A stretch of 64,000 nt of DNA from Lachnospiraceae bacterium (GTDB taxonomy: Bacteria; Bacillota; Clostridia; Lachnospirales; Lachnospiraceae): positions 1 to 64,000 of the forward strand of contig JAFYCS010000048.1 in assembly GCA_017539565.1 (NCBI GenBank), in the 5' to 3' direction. The position numbers and the translations under genes are program-made. Positions 34,229 to 43,061 of the stretch are shown in pieces (the first letter of the stretch is position 1; each line of letters opens with the position of its first letter). The notes below the pieces were generated by a model. That model was not told the origin of the DNA. It ran no database searches and worked only from the letters and a program-made list of their open reading frames with translations.

Positions 34229-35692
34229 ATGAGCACGGTAATATACATTTCCAACAAACAGATACAGGTGGTGACCGCAAGCGGGAGCGGGCCCAAGGCA
34301 AAGCCTAAGATGGCATATACCATGGCTTCTCCCGAGGGCAGCGTTATCAACGGTATGATCATGGATCCCGATGCGCTGGCACCTTTTATCAAAGGTTTCT
34401 TTGCGCATAACAAGCTGTCTACAAAAGATGTCAGCCTGGTGATCAACAGCTCGAAGATAGCAGGTAAGAGGATAGAACTGCCGCCCATGAGCCATAACAA
34501 GACCATGGATTTTGTGGCTCGTGAGTTCAATGATGTTACCAGGGACGATACAGTGCCTATTTTCGCCTATACGGATCTGGCAGTTGAAAAAGGCAGCAAG
34601 ATAAAGAAGGTATATGCGGAAAGCATTGATTCCGAATTTATAAAAGATTATATAGCGCTGTTTAATGATGCAGGAATAACTCTTAAGGGCATATATTCAA
34701 GCGAAGGCGTAATGATCAGAATGATCGAGCAGAGTGCCGGAAAGCGCTGCAAGAATTTTGTTGTACAGATCGCAGATGATAATATGCTCACCAATGTCCT
34801 CTGGGCTGACGGCAATTTTGTTTATTACTCCGGACAGCGATGCTTTAACGAGCCGGGAACTGAGGAGTATATGGAAGAGTGCGTGCGTGCGCTTTCACAG
34901 CTGACCCAGTTCATGAAGGCTAATCAGATGGAAACCCCCATTCAGAACATTTTTGTAGCGGGCATCAAAGGGCTTGATATAGATGTATACCGTCAGCTGA
35001 CCAGTTCATCACGTATCGATGCTGCAGTTGAATGGTTCGACTGTGGTCTTTCACAGAAAGTAAAACGCCGCTTTGACCTGACTGCGGTACTGCCTGTACT
35101 GGCAGGTCTTTTCGGAGAGGATAAGACCAATAATCTTCTCACAAATTTTAATCTGAAAAAGAAACAGAAGAAGGTGGATGCTTTCTGGAAGAAGAGCATC
35201 ATACTGATAAGCTTGATCTTCATCATAATGCTGGGGATCACCATACTTGTGAATGTTAAGAAGAATCAATTGGAGGAAGAGCTTGACCGGGTTCAGACTT
35301 ATAATGAGAATCCGGCTACGATGATGCAGCTGGCTTTATATGACACGGCGGTTGAGGAGATCAAGGAAGGAAGCGACCGTTATAACAGCTATGTCAATGT
35401 TAAAAATGCGGTTGAGACATTTCCTATCTTTAACGAGAAGATAAGAGAACCGCTGGAACGCTGTGCTGTAGGTTATGCGGAGATCGAGATCACCAGTTTT
35501 GATGCCGTGGCCGGGTCCCTGAGCTTTACCGCTAATTCCGAAAGGGTTCAGGATATCAATAAGTTCATAGCCAGGATACAGGAAGAGAGTATTTTCAGTT
35601 CTGTATCTTATTCGGGATACAGTATTAACGCCAAGGATAATTCCTGGAATATACACGTGACCTGCATTCTTGCAGAGAGCGCGGGAAGGTAG
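34229..35692 (+). CDS. PilM-PilN fusion protein of the pilus assembly complex
   Basis: Residues 1-310 look like the actin-like PilM protein: STVIYISNKQIQVVTASG at the start, VSLVINSSKIAGKRIELPP and FVAREFNDV in the middle, QIADDNMLTNVLWADG later. After a basic linker (NFNLKKKQKKVDAFWKKS) one membrane helix follows (IILISLIFIIMLGITILV), then a periplasm-side-type coiled coil and ferredoxin-like domain as in PilN. PilM and PilN are normally separate proteins joined by the PilN N-terminal peptide; here both are on one chain of 487 residues. It lies between pilC and the PilO-like gene, as expected for the PilMNO alignment complex. Confidence 0.78.
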   Translation: MSTVIYISNKQIQVVTASGSGPKAKPKMAYTMASPEGSVINGMIMDPDALAPFIKGFFAHNKLSTKDVSLVINSSKIAGKRIELPPMSHNKTMDFVAREFNDVTRDDTVPIFAYTDLAVEKGSKIKKVYAESIDSEFIKDYIALFNDAGITLKGIYSSEGVMIRMIEQSAGKRCKNFVVQIADDNMLTNVLWADGNFVYYSGQRCFNEPGTEEYMEECVRALSQLTQFMKANQMETPIQNIFVAGIKGLDIDVYRQLTSSSRIDAAVEWFDCGLSQKVKRRFDLTAVLPVLAGLFGEDKTNNLLTNFNLKKKQKKVDAFWKKSIILISLIFIIMLGITILVNVKKNQLEEELDRVQTYNENPATMMQLALYDTAVEEIKEGSDRYNSYVNVKNAVETFPIFNEKIREPLERCAVGYAEIEITSFDAVAGSLSFTANSERVQDINKFIARIQEESIFSSVSYSGYSINAKDNSWNIHVTCILAESAGR

Positions 35693-36469
35693 GTGACGGA
35701 TATGCAGATGCAGATGACAGAAAGAGACAAAAGACTGATAGTAATGCTGTCTATCATCGTTATAGTCGTTGGCTTTGGCTGGTGGGGCATACGTCCGGCT
35801 ATCAAGAAAAGCAAAGATATGACAAAGGAACTTGAAAAGCAGGAAGCGCAGATGCAGATCACCGATTCCAAGCTTTCCAAGCTGTTCATGTACGAGGTGG
35901 AAGCAGAGGAATATGATGAGAGGATAGCTGTAGAAAAGGTAAACTATTTCCCTATGATGTCTTCAAGCGAAATAGACCGTTACTTTACCAATATGATACT
36001 GGACAGGGGGCTCTCGGCTTACGATCTTACCATAAGGATAGGGGGAAGCCCGGTAAAAGTTGAGCCTTATCAGTATTCTGCATTGGCGCAGATAGTTTCG
36101 GAAGAATCGGAAAAAATGAAAAACAAGAGCAAGGACAGCTCGAAGAAGAATTCCTCAAATAAGGAAGAAGATCCCTTCGAGTATGAAAGCTCTCCCGCAT
36201 TTAATTCCGAGATATACGGAGTTGATATAACCCTTCGTCTGGCCGGAGATATTAAGGATCTTAAGGGGCTGATTGAGGAGATCTCCAGTGCTGAACAGCT
36301 GCTGCTGGTCCGCAACTGCGTATGGTCGGAGCAGGTCTCAAAGGTGAACTATCCTTCCGATGACGAGGAAGGCGGCTATACCCAGACACTCCAGACTACA
36401 ACTGTACTCAATATCAATCTTACTATGTATATGTGTGATCAGACCGAACCTGTTGAAGAGGATGAATAA
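35693..36469 (+). CDS. PilO-like pilus assembly protein
   Basis: A short cytoplasmic head (MTERDKRLIVM) leads into one membrane helix (LSIIVIVVGFGWWGIRPAIK), then a coiled-coil-like stretch (DMTKELEKQEAQMQITDSKL) and a ferredoxin-like domain interrupted by a Lys/Ser-rich disordered insert (KMKNKSKDSSKKNSSNKEED). This order and the length of 258 residues match PilO/GspM. GTG 35693 directly follows the stop of the PilM-PilN gene; ATG 35702 is an alternative start. PilO pairs with the PilN domain to form the membrane scaffold of the pilus. Confidence 0.75.
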   Translation: MTDMQMQMTERDKRLIVMLSIIVIVVGFGWWGIRPAIKKSKDMTKELEKQEAQMQITDSKLSKLFMYEVEAEEYDERIAVEKVNYFPMMSSSEIDRYFTNMILDRGLSAYDLTIRIGGSPVKVEPYQYSALAQIVSEESEKMKNKSKDSSKKNSSNKEEDPFEYESSPAFNSEIYGVDITLRLAGDIKDLKGLIEEISSAEQLLLVRNCVWSEQVSKVNYPSDDEEGGYTQTLQTTTVLNINLTMYMCDQTEPVEEDE

Positions 36470-36473
36470 GTAA

Positions 36474-36534
36474 TGTCATTCTGAGCAGATATAACCGGCA
36501 GCGTGTGTCATTCTGAGCGCAGCGAAGAATCTTA
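36474..36534. repeat. Dispersed hairpin repeat, copy c, inside the pilus operon
   Basis: A partial unit TGTCATTCTGAGC (36474-36486) and a full unit, GTGTCATTCTGAGCGCAGCG then AAGAATCTTA (36505-36534), fill the 80-bp gap between the PilO-like gene and pilB. There is no T-run, so readthrough into pilB is likely. Confidence 0.75.
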
Positions 36535-36549
36535 AATAAGGAGCCAAAT

Positions 36550-38235
36550 ATGGAAGTCAAACGAAACAACGCCATACGAATAGGTGACGTGCTGAAGGAG
36601 TTCGGTTACGTTACGGAGGATCAGATAGGTCAGGCTATTGCCTACCAGAAGGAGAATAAGGGCGTACTGATGGGCGGTGCGCTGATAGCACTGGGCTTTA
36701 TCAATGAGCGCCAGATGCTCGATGCGTTGGGACGAAAGCTGGACCACGAAGTTGTTAATGTGGGCGACCTCAGCGTGGATATAAAGTCTGTTGAACGCAT
36801 CCCCAAGGCCATGGCAGAAAAGTACTGCATGATGCCTTATGCGGAGGATGAACAGGCGCTCTACATGATCGTGAACGATCCTCTTAACTTCTATGGTATA
36901 GAGGATGTCCGCCAGATAACCGGTGCACAGCTGGTCATCAAGCTTTGCGAAAAGGCGCAGCTGGAAAATGCCATTCAGTATTACTATTCGGAAGTAAGCG
37001 CCAGAAAGGCAGCTGATAAGGCGGCAAAAAATTCCAATTTCGTTGAACAGATCGTAGAGGTCAATGTTGAAGACGGCGATGATGATACGCCTATCATCAA
37101 CCTGTTGAACAGCCTTATAATCAGGGCATATAACTCCAACGTATCCGACGTTCATATCGAGCCCTTTGAGAGCCATACCTCGGTACGTATGCGTCTGGAT
37201 GGTGTCATCACCGATATAATGCAGCTGCAGAAGAGTATACATAATTCACTTATAGCCCGTATCAAGATACTGGGCGACCTGGATATCGCTGAGCGTCGTG
37301 TGCCTCAGGACGGTCACTTCCGTACCAGTATTGAAGGTACTAACTTAAATATCCGTGTTTCCGTTATACCTACGGTATTCGGGGAAAAAGCGGTGTTACG
37401 ACTCCTGGCCTCAGCAGCCACCATCGATAATTCGGGAACCTTCGGTATGAAGCAGAAATACTACGAACTTGTATCGAAGATGCTGGATTCGCCCAACGGT
37501 ATCATCTATGTTACCGGACCCACCGGTTCCGGTAAGTCTACAACACTTTATATGATACTTGAGGCGCTTTCAAAGCGTTCGGTTAATATTTCCACCATAG
37601 AGGATCCCGTGGAGAAGAATGTACCGAAGCTTAATCAGATGCAGGTTAATAACGTGGCCGGCCTGACCTTTGAAGTGGGACTGAGAGCTCTGCTGCGACA
37701 GGATCCCGATATCATAATGGTTGGTGAGACACGTGATAACGAGACTGCAGCGATATCCGTACGTGCAGCTATCACCGGTCACCTGGTGCTTTCCACCCTG
37801 CATACCAATGATGCTGCATCTACGGTAGTCCGACTTGTGGATATGGGTATCGAGCCTTTCATGCTTGCCAACTCACTTGTAGGTGTTATCGCCCAGCGTC
37901 TGGTCCGTAAGGTATGTCCTTTATGTTCTACCTGGGGCCCCATGACAGACAGGGAAGCGGATATAGCAGGTAAGATGATACCTCAGGTAAGACATGCCGT
38001 AGGCTGCGCCCAGTGTAATAATACGGGCTATAAAGGACGTATCTCTATTCATGAGATCCTCCCCGTTGATAAGAGAGTGCGCGCGATGATATCGGCTGAG
38101 GCCCAGGCGGAGGAGATCAAGGATTACGCCCGTAATACACTTGGCATGCTCACCCTTAAAGAGAGTGCTCTTGAACTGGTGGAGGAAGGTCTGACAACGG
38201 TAGAAGAGCTGGTCAAGGTGGCATATTACGATTAA
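36550..38235 (+). CDS. pilB: Type IV pilus assembly ATPase PilB/GspE with MshEN-type N-domain
   Basis: The hexameric cytoplasmic ATPase drives pilin polymerisation. Walker A is GPTGSGKSTT (about 323-332), the Asp box IEDPVEKNV and Walker B DPDIIMVGETRD follow, then the His box LSTLHTNDAAST and the zinc tetracysteine CPLC/CAQC (about 457-487). The N-terminus carries RIGDVLKEFGYVTEDQIGQA and then GGALIALGFINERQMLDAL, which fits the RLGxxLxxxG...L...L..Q pattern of c-di-GMP-binding MshEN domains. Length 561 is normal. ATG 36550 follows AAGGAGCCAAAT. No PilT retraction ATPase is present in the window. Confidence 0.95.
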   Translation: MEVKRNNAIRIGDVLKEFGYVTEDQIGQAIAYQKENKGVLMGGALIALGFINERQMLDALGRKLDHEVVNVGDLSVDIKSVERIPKAMAEKYCMMPYAEDEQALYMIVNDPLNFYGIEDVRQITGAQLVIKLCEKAQLENAIQYYYSEVSARKAADKAAKNSNFVEQIVEVNVEDGDDDTPIINLLNSLIIRAYNSNVSDVHIEPFESHTSVRMRLDGVITDIMQLQKSIHNSLIARIKILGDLDIAERRVPQDGHFRTSIEGTNLNIRVSVIPTVFGEKAVLRLLASAATIDNSGTFGMKQKYYELVSKMLDSPNGIIYVTGPTGSGKSTTLYMILEALSKRSVNISTIEDPVEKNVPKLNQMQVNNVAGLTFEVGLRALLRQDPDIIMVGETRDNETAAISVRAAITGHLVLSTLHTNDAASTVVRLVDMGIEPFMLANSLVGVIAQRLVRKVCPLCSTWGPMTDREADIAGKMIPQVRHAVGCAQCNNTGYKGRISIHEILPVDKRVRAMISAEAQAEEIKDYARNTLGMLTLKESALELVEEGLTTVEELVKVAYYD

Positions 38236-38335
38236 CAGGCAGGAGGCAGGAAAAGCCTGAGGTTTACATAATTTTCGGTTTGAACATGCTCCAAAAAAAT
38301 AAAAAAAATTCCTGTAAAAACCTAAAGTAAAGTCG

Positions 38336-38341
38336 TATAAT
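38336..38341 (+). promoter_or_regulatory. Candidate -10 element for the major pilin gene
   Basis: The 187-bp gap between pilB and the pilin gene holds TATAAT at 38336 with only a weak -35 (TGTAAA, 38313-38318, 17-bp spacing). No recognisable c-di-GMP riboswitch is seen there. Confidence 0.4.
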
Positions 38342-38422
38342 GACGATATATAATTCAGATGCGGACGTGACAAGATCGAACGCAGAAAAAAACACTACAA
38401 AGACGATAAGGAGGTCGAACTT

Positions 38423-38935
38423 ATGAAGAAAAGGAATTTAGACAACAAAGGTTTTACTCTTGTAGAGTTGATCGTGGTACTGGTTATCCTGGCTATTCTG
38501 GCTGCTATCCTGGTACCCGCACTGCTGGGCTACATTGATCAGGCTAAGAGCAAGCAGTCTATGATAAATGCAAGAACAGTTTTGACAGCAGCACAGGCTG
38601 AGTTATCAAGTATTTACGGAAGCAAGGCAGAACCCGAGGCTATACAAGTTGGTGGAAATCATAATGCTAACTTCAAGAAGACAGCTGATTTTGATAATTT
38701 AACACCTTCTGTTAATAAGGTCACGATTGCTTGCAAGAAAGATTTTGAGAAGGGGGCATCAGCTAAACCTCGTAACGAACAACATGATGCTTTTACGGTT
38801 GTATATATGGAGTATATAGATGAATCTGTGACATTATACTATGACGGTACGACCGGTGAGTGGTTTGAGGGCGCGGATTCGAAGCCTACTATAGCAAATA
38901 AGGGATCTGAGTTTGTGGTTTATGGTGGTAACTGA
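38423..38935 (+). CDS. Major type IV pilin (PilA/PilE-like)
   Basis: The leader MKKRNLDNKG is short and basic, and the mature protein begins FTLVELIVVLVILAILAAIL with Glu5 and continues VPALLGYIDQAKSKQSMINA, a textbook pilin N-terminus. The compact globular domain (about 110 residues) ends with YYDGTTGEWFEG and FVVYGGN. The gene has the best ribosome binding site of the locus (AAGGAGGTCG), its own upstream gap with a candidate -10 and a strong terminator, so it is probably made in larger amounts than the operon pilins and forms the fibre. At 170 residues it is the smallest pilin with a canonical signal. Confidence 0.88.
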   Translation: MKKRNLDNKGFTLVELIVVLVILAILAAILVPALLGYIDQAKSKQSMINARTVLTAAQAELSSIYGSKAEPEAIQVGGNHNANFKKTADFDNLTPSVNKVTIACKKDFEKGASAKPRNEQHDAFTVVYMEYIDESVTLYYDGTTGEWFEGADSKPTIANKGSEFVVYGGN

Positions 38936-38971
38936 GTCAGTCCATAATAGAATGTGAATAAGTAGAGTTTT

Positions 38972-39000
38972 AAGAGGCAACCAATCGGTTGCCTCTTTTA
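38972..39000 (+). terminator. Terminator of the pilus locus
   Basis: AAGAGGCAACC-AATC-GGTTGCCTCTT (38972-38997) is a perfect 11-bp stem followed by TTATATT. It closes the pilin transcript. Confidence 0.88.
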
Positions 39001-39060
39001 TATTACAATAATCCATCTATGTAAGCCCTTCGCTTATTTGAGAAGGTGTTATCAGGGATT

Positions 39061-39249
39061 CTAAGACCTATAATCAGAAACTGTTGAACCGACTACTTCC
39101 AAAGTGTTCTCGTCAGGGCAACACTTCTCATCAGGACAACACACAGAGGCGCATATATAACCTGCCTCACAAAAAATGAGATCATTCAGGGAAAGGTTGG
39201 TGAGATCATGGGCGGCGAGATAATAGAAATGGATGTGATCAAGGCTCAC
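39061..39249 (-). CDS. Possible small Cys-rich ORF (CCPDE repeat)
   Basis: A minus-strand frame of up to 62 codons ends at 39061 and contains GYICASVCCPDEKCCPDENT, in which CCPDE is repeated through an 18-bp imperfect duplication. No ribosome binding site or start is convincing, so it may be a remnant of a larger gene. The plus strand here has another short frame (39208, MGGEIIEMDVIKAHREGKAV) that overlaps the end of the transglutaminase gene and is likewise unsupported. Apart from these, 39001-39284 shows nothing I can name. Confidence 0.25.
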   Translation of the reverse strand: MSLDHIHFYYLAAHDLTNLSLNDLIFCEAGYICASVCCPDEKCCPDENTLEVVGSTVSDYRS

Positions 39250-39284
39250 CGTGAGGGAAAAGCCGTGAGAAGATTTCTCATAAT

Positions 39285-39312
39285 AAAAGGAGCATATCGC
39301 AGCTCCTTTTTT
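39285..39312. terminator. Terminator of the MoxR-DUF58-transglutaminase operon
   Basis: AAAAGGAGC (39285-39293) pairs with GCTCCTTTT (39302-39310) around ATATCGCA. T-runs occur on both strands, so it can also stop rightward transcription. It lies 17 bp beyond the stop of the minus-strand operon. Confidence 0.8.
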
Positions 39313-39329
39313 ATACCTGATCTATTTAC

Positions 39330-42026
39330 TTATTTACGTTTCTTCTGCTTACGGATCCTGCCGGTGAGTTTCTTTAACAGATCACGGCTGCGGTCGTATT
39401 CACTGCGGTCAAGCTCATTATTACTGAAGGCGGCCTGCTCAACGGCGCTGCGCAAGGCGGCGGCATCGTCTGTTTCAAGAGGAGTACCGTCTACACCGGT
39501 ATTTATAAGCAGCTCGTAGCTGTCACGGATCGTAGGGTGTGTGAGGGCCATTGTACGGCTTGAGATGAGCTTCTTGATGAAGCGCCTGTAGTATATGAGC
39601 AGGGCGCGTGAGAACTCTCCGCGGCTGCAATGGCGGCTGATATTATATTCTTCGCGTATAAAGCGTATCATCGGGAAGCTGAGGATGAACAGTATAAGTG
39701 ATGCCAGCAGTATACCCAGAGGGCGCAGCAGGAATGAAAGGCTGCCGAGGAATGCGAAGGAGCCTGAGTTCTGGGGAAGCTGCAAAGCTGCGGGATCGTT
39801 ACCGGTGGCTGCGGTTCTGTTAGTTGTGGTAAACAGGCCCGAAAACAATCCCAGGAAATTAAAGTTTACCGGTACGTCGTTTTCGTCGGAGGGAGGCGTG
39901 GTATCATAAGGGATCCAGCCATAGCCGTCTAAGTATATCTCTATCCATGCATGCGCCGAGGCGTCGGTCACAGGCACTTCGATGATACCGCTGTCGGGAA
40001 GTATGGTAGTAGCGGGATATTGCCAGCCCTCTACATCTGTTGTTACGCCGGAGCCTTCCAGCATATCAGTAAAGGTCATCATATAGCCTTCAACGTAGCG
40101 GGTAGGTATTCCCATATGACGCAGCAGCATGGTAGAGGAGGAGGCAAAGTGTGCACAGTAGCCGCGCTTCTGAACCGTAAGGAAGTAGCTTACCACATCT
40201 TTGCTGCGGGGAGTGGCTCCGGGAGCCATAGTGTACTGGAAATTGGAGGCAAAGTAGCGCTTTAATCTGGCTGCTATGCCCAGGCGCTGTTTCTGCAGCT
40301 CCAGATAACGCTCATATTCGGCAGCATCAGCCGGATAGACGGGATGATCTTCTCCGTCGGCCAGGGAATCGTAGTAGCCGGCAGCGTCATATAACTGTGC
40401 TTCCTGGCAGAACTCTTCCAGTGTATCTTCGATATCTTCAGGTACCTGAAGGTAGTATTCGTATACCTTATCCTGATATTCCTTTGTTATTTCCGGATTG
40501 GGGGTATATGTTGCCAGTTCACTGTAAGGCATATAGAGTGTTTCATAGTTTGACAGTGCATCATCGGCGGCATATGATTCAATGGTGTCTTCATCATCGA
40601 GCATCTTATACTCCACGGGATATCTTTCGGGAGTCTGGGAAAGAATCCTGTCTGCAATGCCGCCGCTTTCACCGCTGTTGCCCGTAGTAGATGCTATGGT
40701 GTAATAAGGACGGTAATCGTATTCATCGCCGGCATCTATATTGGATATCCACATTTTACTGATGTAAGTATCCTTGTCCTCCATCTGGGAGAAATCGGTA
40801 TCGTGCATGGCGGAAAGCTGCGGATAATATGAGTCCAGCTCTGTAAGCTCATCACCGCTTATCCGTTCGTTATCTCCGGCATCATAAAAAGGATAGAATG
40901 TGCTGCTGGAATAGGTGACACCGGTATATGCTTTCAGATACATGCTCTCCGAACTGTTGGGTAAAAACCGTACCAGCAGGTCCGTCTCGAAATCGGGACT
41001 GACGTTGCTTATACCGCCCAGACGGCCGTGTGACAGACCGCCTGTCGCATCGTAACGGTCAAAGAGAGAAGCAAAGCCACCATCCAGATATTTCTTGATC
41101 ATATTGTCAGTGGCGTCTTTAACTTTGTTTGAGCTGTTCTGTGTGGATATATCTGCGGAGAAAAGACCGCCGCATACCAGAAGGAATATAACGGAAAGGC
41201 CTATACTCCAAGCACTGATCTGCAGCATACCCTTTGAAGTGGAATAGTAGATATGACTGGTCTTTTTCCTGCTGCGCTGCCTTGAAAAGTCATCACGGCT
41301 GCCGCTTTTGTACGGAAGAGTAAAGCGGCCGCTGTGTCCCAGTACTGCCACGGCTATGTAGGATGCAAAAAGCATCATCATGTAGGGCAGGGGCGGAACG
41401 ATGTTTACGTAGAAAGCGATCTGCAGAGGCAGGAAGGTTATCAGGAAAGTGGTAAACAGATCCATATATCCCGATATAGTGATGTTGAGCAGTATGCTGA
41501 AGAACCAGCCCATAAAGATCATGGCCATGGTAACGGTCAGATAACGGTCCTGGATTATCTCGGTAACATCGGAGGTGGCAACATGGAAGAAATCGGAGTA
41601 TTTTTTGAAGACTTCACTTAAAAAGGCCATGTAACCGGAGTTGACTTCCCAGTAAAAGAAAAGGGAAAAGAAGATAAAGGCTCCGAATATCACAAAATAT
41701 CCCAAATAAAAGGTCAGTTTGTTGTAATAAAGAAAAGCAGTGATGAATGCCAGGAACATGTAGGCGATCACCACGACGGGAATGGAGAAGCTAAGGCCGA
41801 AGGCGCGTACCAGTCCGCCCAGCATGCCGAAGCTTGCCAGGAAAATCAGGGCGGCACGTACAAAGCATAAGAAGAAACGTCCGGGGCCGGGTTCGCTCTT
41901 TATATCCTGCAGTGCGGCTCCGTACATTAGCAGTTCTTCATTACGCTTCTGGGCTTCACGCTTTTGTGCGCGGCTTAAACGTTTAGGCTTTTCGACTTTG
42001 TTCTGTAACCTGACTGTGGCAGGCAT
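39330..42026 (-). CDS. Transglutaminase-like membrane protein (TgpA-type)
   Basis: The N-terminal third has a basic cytoplasmic tail (KRLSRAQKREAQKRNEELLM) and six or more membrane helices. A large outer domain carries a transglutaminase/papain-like core with Cys624 in KRGYCAHFASSSTMLLRHMG, His692 in DASAHAWIEIYLDGYGWIPY and Asp708 in PYDTTPP, so the catalytic triad is intact. A last helix (about 775-795) precedes a cytoplasmic DUF4129-like tail. Total 898 residues. Ribosome binding site GAGAGGAGACGCAG. It is the last gene of a three-gene operon with DUF58 and MoxR, a widespread grouping thought to act at the cell surface; its substrate is unknown. Confidence 0.88.
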   Translation of the reverse strand: MPATVRLQNKVEKPKRLSRAQKREAQKRNEELLMYGAALQDIKSEPGPGRFFLCFVRAALIFLASFGMLGGLVRAFGLSFSIPVVVIAYMFLAFITAFLYYNKLTFYLGYFVIFGAFIFFSLFFYWEVNSGYMAFLSEVFKKYSDFFHVATSDVTEIIQDRYLTVTMAMIFMGWFFSILLNITISGYMDLFTTFLITFLPLQIAFYVNIVPPLPYMMMLFASYIAVAVLGHSGRFTLPYKSGSRDDFSRQRSRKKTSHIYYSTSKGMLQISAWSIGLSVIFLLVCGGLFSADISTQNSSNKVKDATDNMIKKYLDGGFASLFDRYDATGGLSHGRLGGISNVSPDFETDLLVRFLPNSSESMYLKAYTGVTYSSSTFYPFYDAGDNERISGDELTELDSYYPQLSAMHDTDFSQMEDKDTYISKMWISNIDAGDEYDYRPYYTIASTTGNSGESGGIADRILSQTPERYPVEYKMLDDEDTIESYAADDALSNYETLYMPYSELATYTPNPEITKEYQDKVYEYYLQVPEDIEDTLEEFCQEAQLYDAAGYYDSLADGEDHPVYPADAAEYERYLELQKQRLGIAARLKRYFASNFQYTMAPGATPRSKDVVSYFLTVQKRGYCAHFASSSTMLLRHMGIPTRYVEGYMMTFTDMLEGSGVTTDVEGWQYPATTILPDSGIIEVPVTDASAHAWIEIYLDGYGWIPYDTTPPSDENDVPVNFNFLGLFSGLFTTTNRTAATGNDPAALQLPQNSGSFAFLGSLSFLLRPLGILLASLILFILSFPMIRFIREEYNISRHCSRGEFSRALLIYYRRFIKKLISSRTMALTHPTIRDSYELLINTGVDGTPLETDDAAALRSAVEQAAFSNNELDRSEYDRSRDLLKKLTGRIRKQKKRK

Positions 42027-42038
42027 CTGCGTCTCCTC

Positions 42039-43061
42039 TCAGTATACTTCGGGTTCTTCGGGCAGTATCAGCCTGCCGGAAGATATGCGTATAACACCCT
42101 GCATATCAGGGTACTGGTAATCAAAGCTTTCTGCAGCCGTGGAGAGGTTTTCCACGGGTTCTAAGTACAGGCGGTAAAGTGCCTGTATAAGGGATTCGTC
42201 GTCATTGATCTTATACATGTCAAAGCTCTTGTCGGTCGTGTGGTAAATGGCCACACGGAAGCTCTCACGCTGTTTGATCAGGCTAAGGCCCAGGCTGTAA
42301 AAGACTGACAGGTCAGACTGAAGGTAATTGATATCCAGCTCCGGCAGGATAAGATAATAAAGGTCCTTTGAACGCTCGTATTCCTTTACGGAGATATCGC
42401 CGGTCTTGGCAGTCATCTTCCAATGGATATCCTTGATCCTGTCACCGGGACGGTATTCGCGCAGCTGCAGCAGATCCCTCGTGAGCTCACCTTCCGGGGA
42501 TGTCTCACTTTCATCGCTCTCTATAAGAGCCTTACTCAGTTTAAAGGGTGGCAGTTCGCATTTTTCGGGAAGTACCGGGATCTCACGGTGAAAGGTATAA
42601 GGCAGCTTAAAGCTGTAAAAATGCAGATAATCGGTAACAAATACTTCGGTCACGCTAAAGTCGAACATCCCGGCTCCGCCTAAAGTGAAGGGCAGTTTGA
42701 AATCATGGCGGCTTAAAGCTTCAGCCGGCATGATCAGTTCCTGTACGGGAGGTTTCCGGAAAAAGAGGTTACCGAAGGTGAAGTTCAGGGCGCAGTTAAG
42801 AAGCGGAAAAGGTGTGTGATTGTGCAGACTGATCGTAACGTTCAGATCGGACGGCATGGATAACTCGCCTTCCGGCATGATCACTTCGATAGTGAGCTTC
42901 TTCATTGCGGCCCGGGTCAGGGCTATGGATATAACGGGCAGTATCATCATCAGCAATATAAGGACTGTGATGAGCGGCTGTCTGTAAAAAACTGCTCCCA
43001 GGATCAGAATGAAGATCCCCGTGAAATATCCGGCTATATAAAGGAGGTTGCGTCCCCTCAT
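42039..43061 (-). CDS. DUF58 family membrane protein
   Basis: Two N-terminal membrane helices (NLLYIAGYFTGIFILILGAV and LITVLILLMMILPVISIALT) are followed by a beta-rich domain and then the DUF58 core LLQLREYRPGDRIKDIHWKM with TAKTGDISVKEYE. DUF58 proteins have a degenerate von Willebrand A-like fold and work with MoxR ATPases. The ATG overlaps the MoxR stop (ATGA), and the transglutaminase gene follows after 12 bp. Length 340 is typical of Firmicute members. Molecular role not established for this branch. Confidence 0.88.
   Translation of the reverse strand: MRGRNLLYIAGYFTGIFILILGAVFYRQPLITVLILLMMILPVISIALTRAAMKKLTIEVIMPEGELSMPSDLNVTISLHNHTPFPLLNCALNFTFGNLFFRKPPVQELIMPAEALSRHDFKLPFTLGGAGMFDFSVTEVFVTDYLHFYSFKLPYTFHREIPVLPEKCELPPFKLSKALIESDESETSPEGELTRDLLQLREYRPGDRIKDIHWKMTAKTGDISVKEYERSKDLYYLILPELDINYLQSDLSVFYSLGLSLIKQRESFRVAIYHTTDKSFDMYKINDDESLIQALYRLYLEPVENLSTAAESFDYQYPDMQGVIRISSGRLILPEEPEVY

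Noticed and set aside
39208-39519. 103-codon plus-strand ORF
   Set aside because: Most of it is antisense to the transglutaminase gene and crosses a terminator hairpin. Only its first 30 codons look coding-like.
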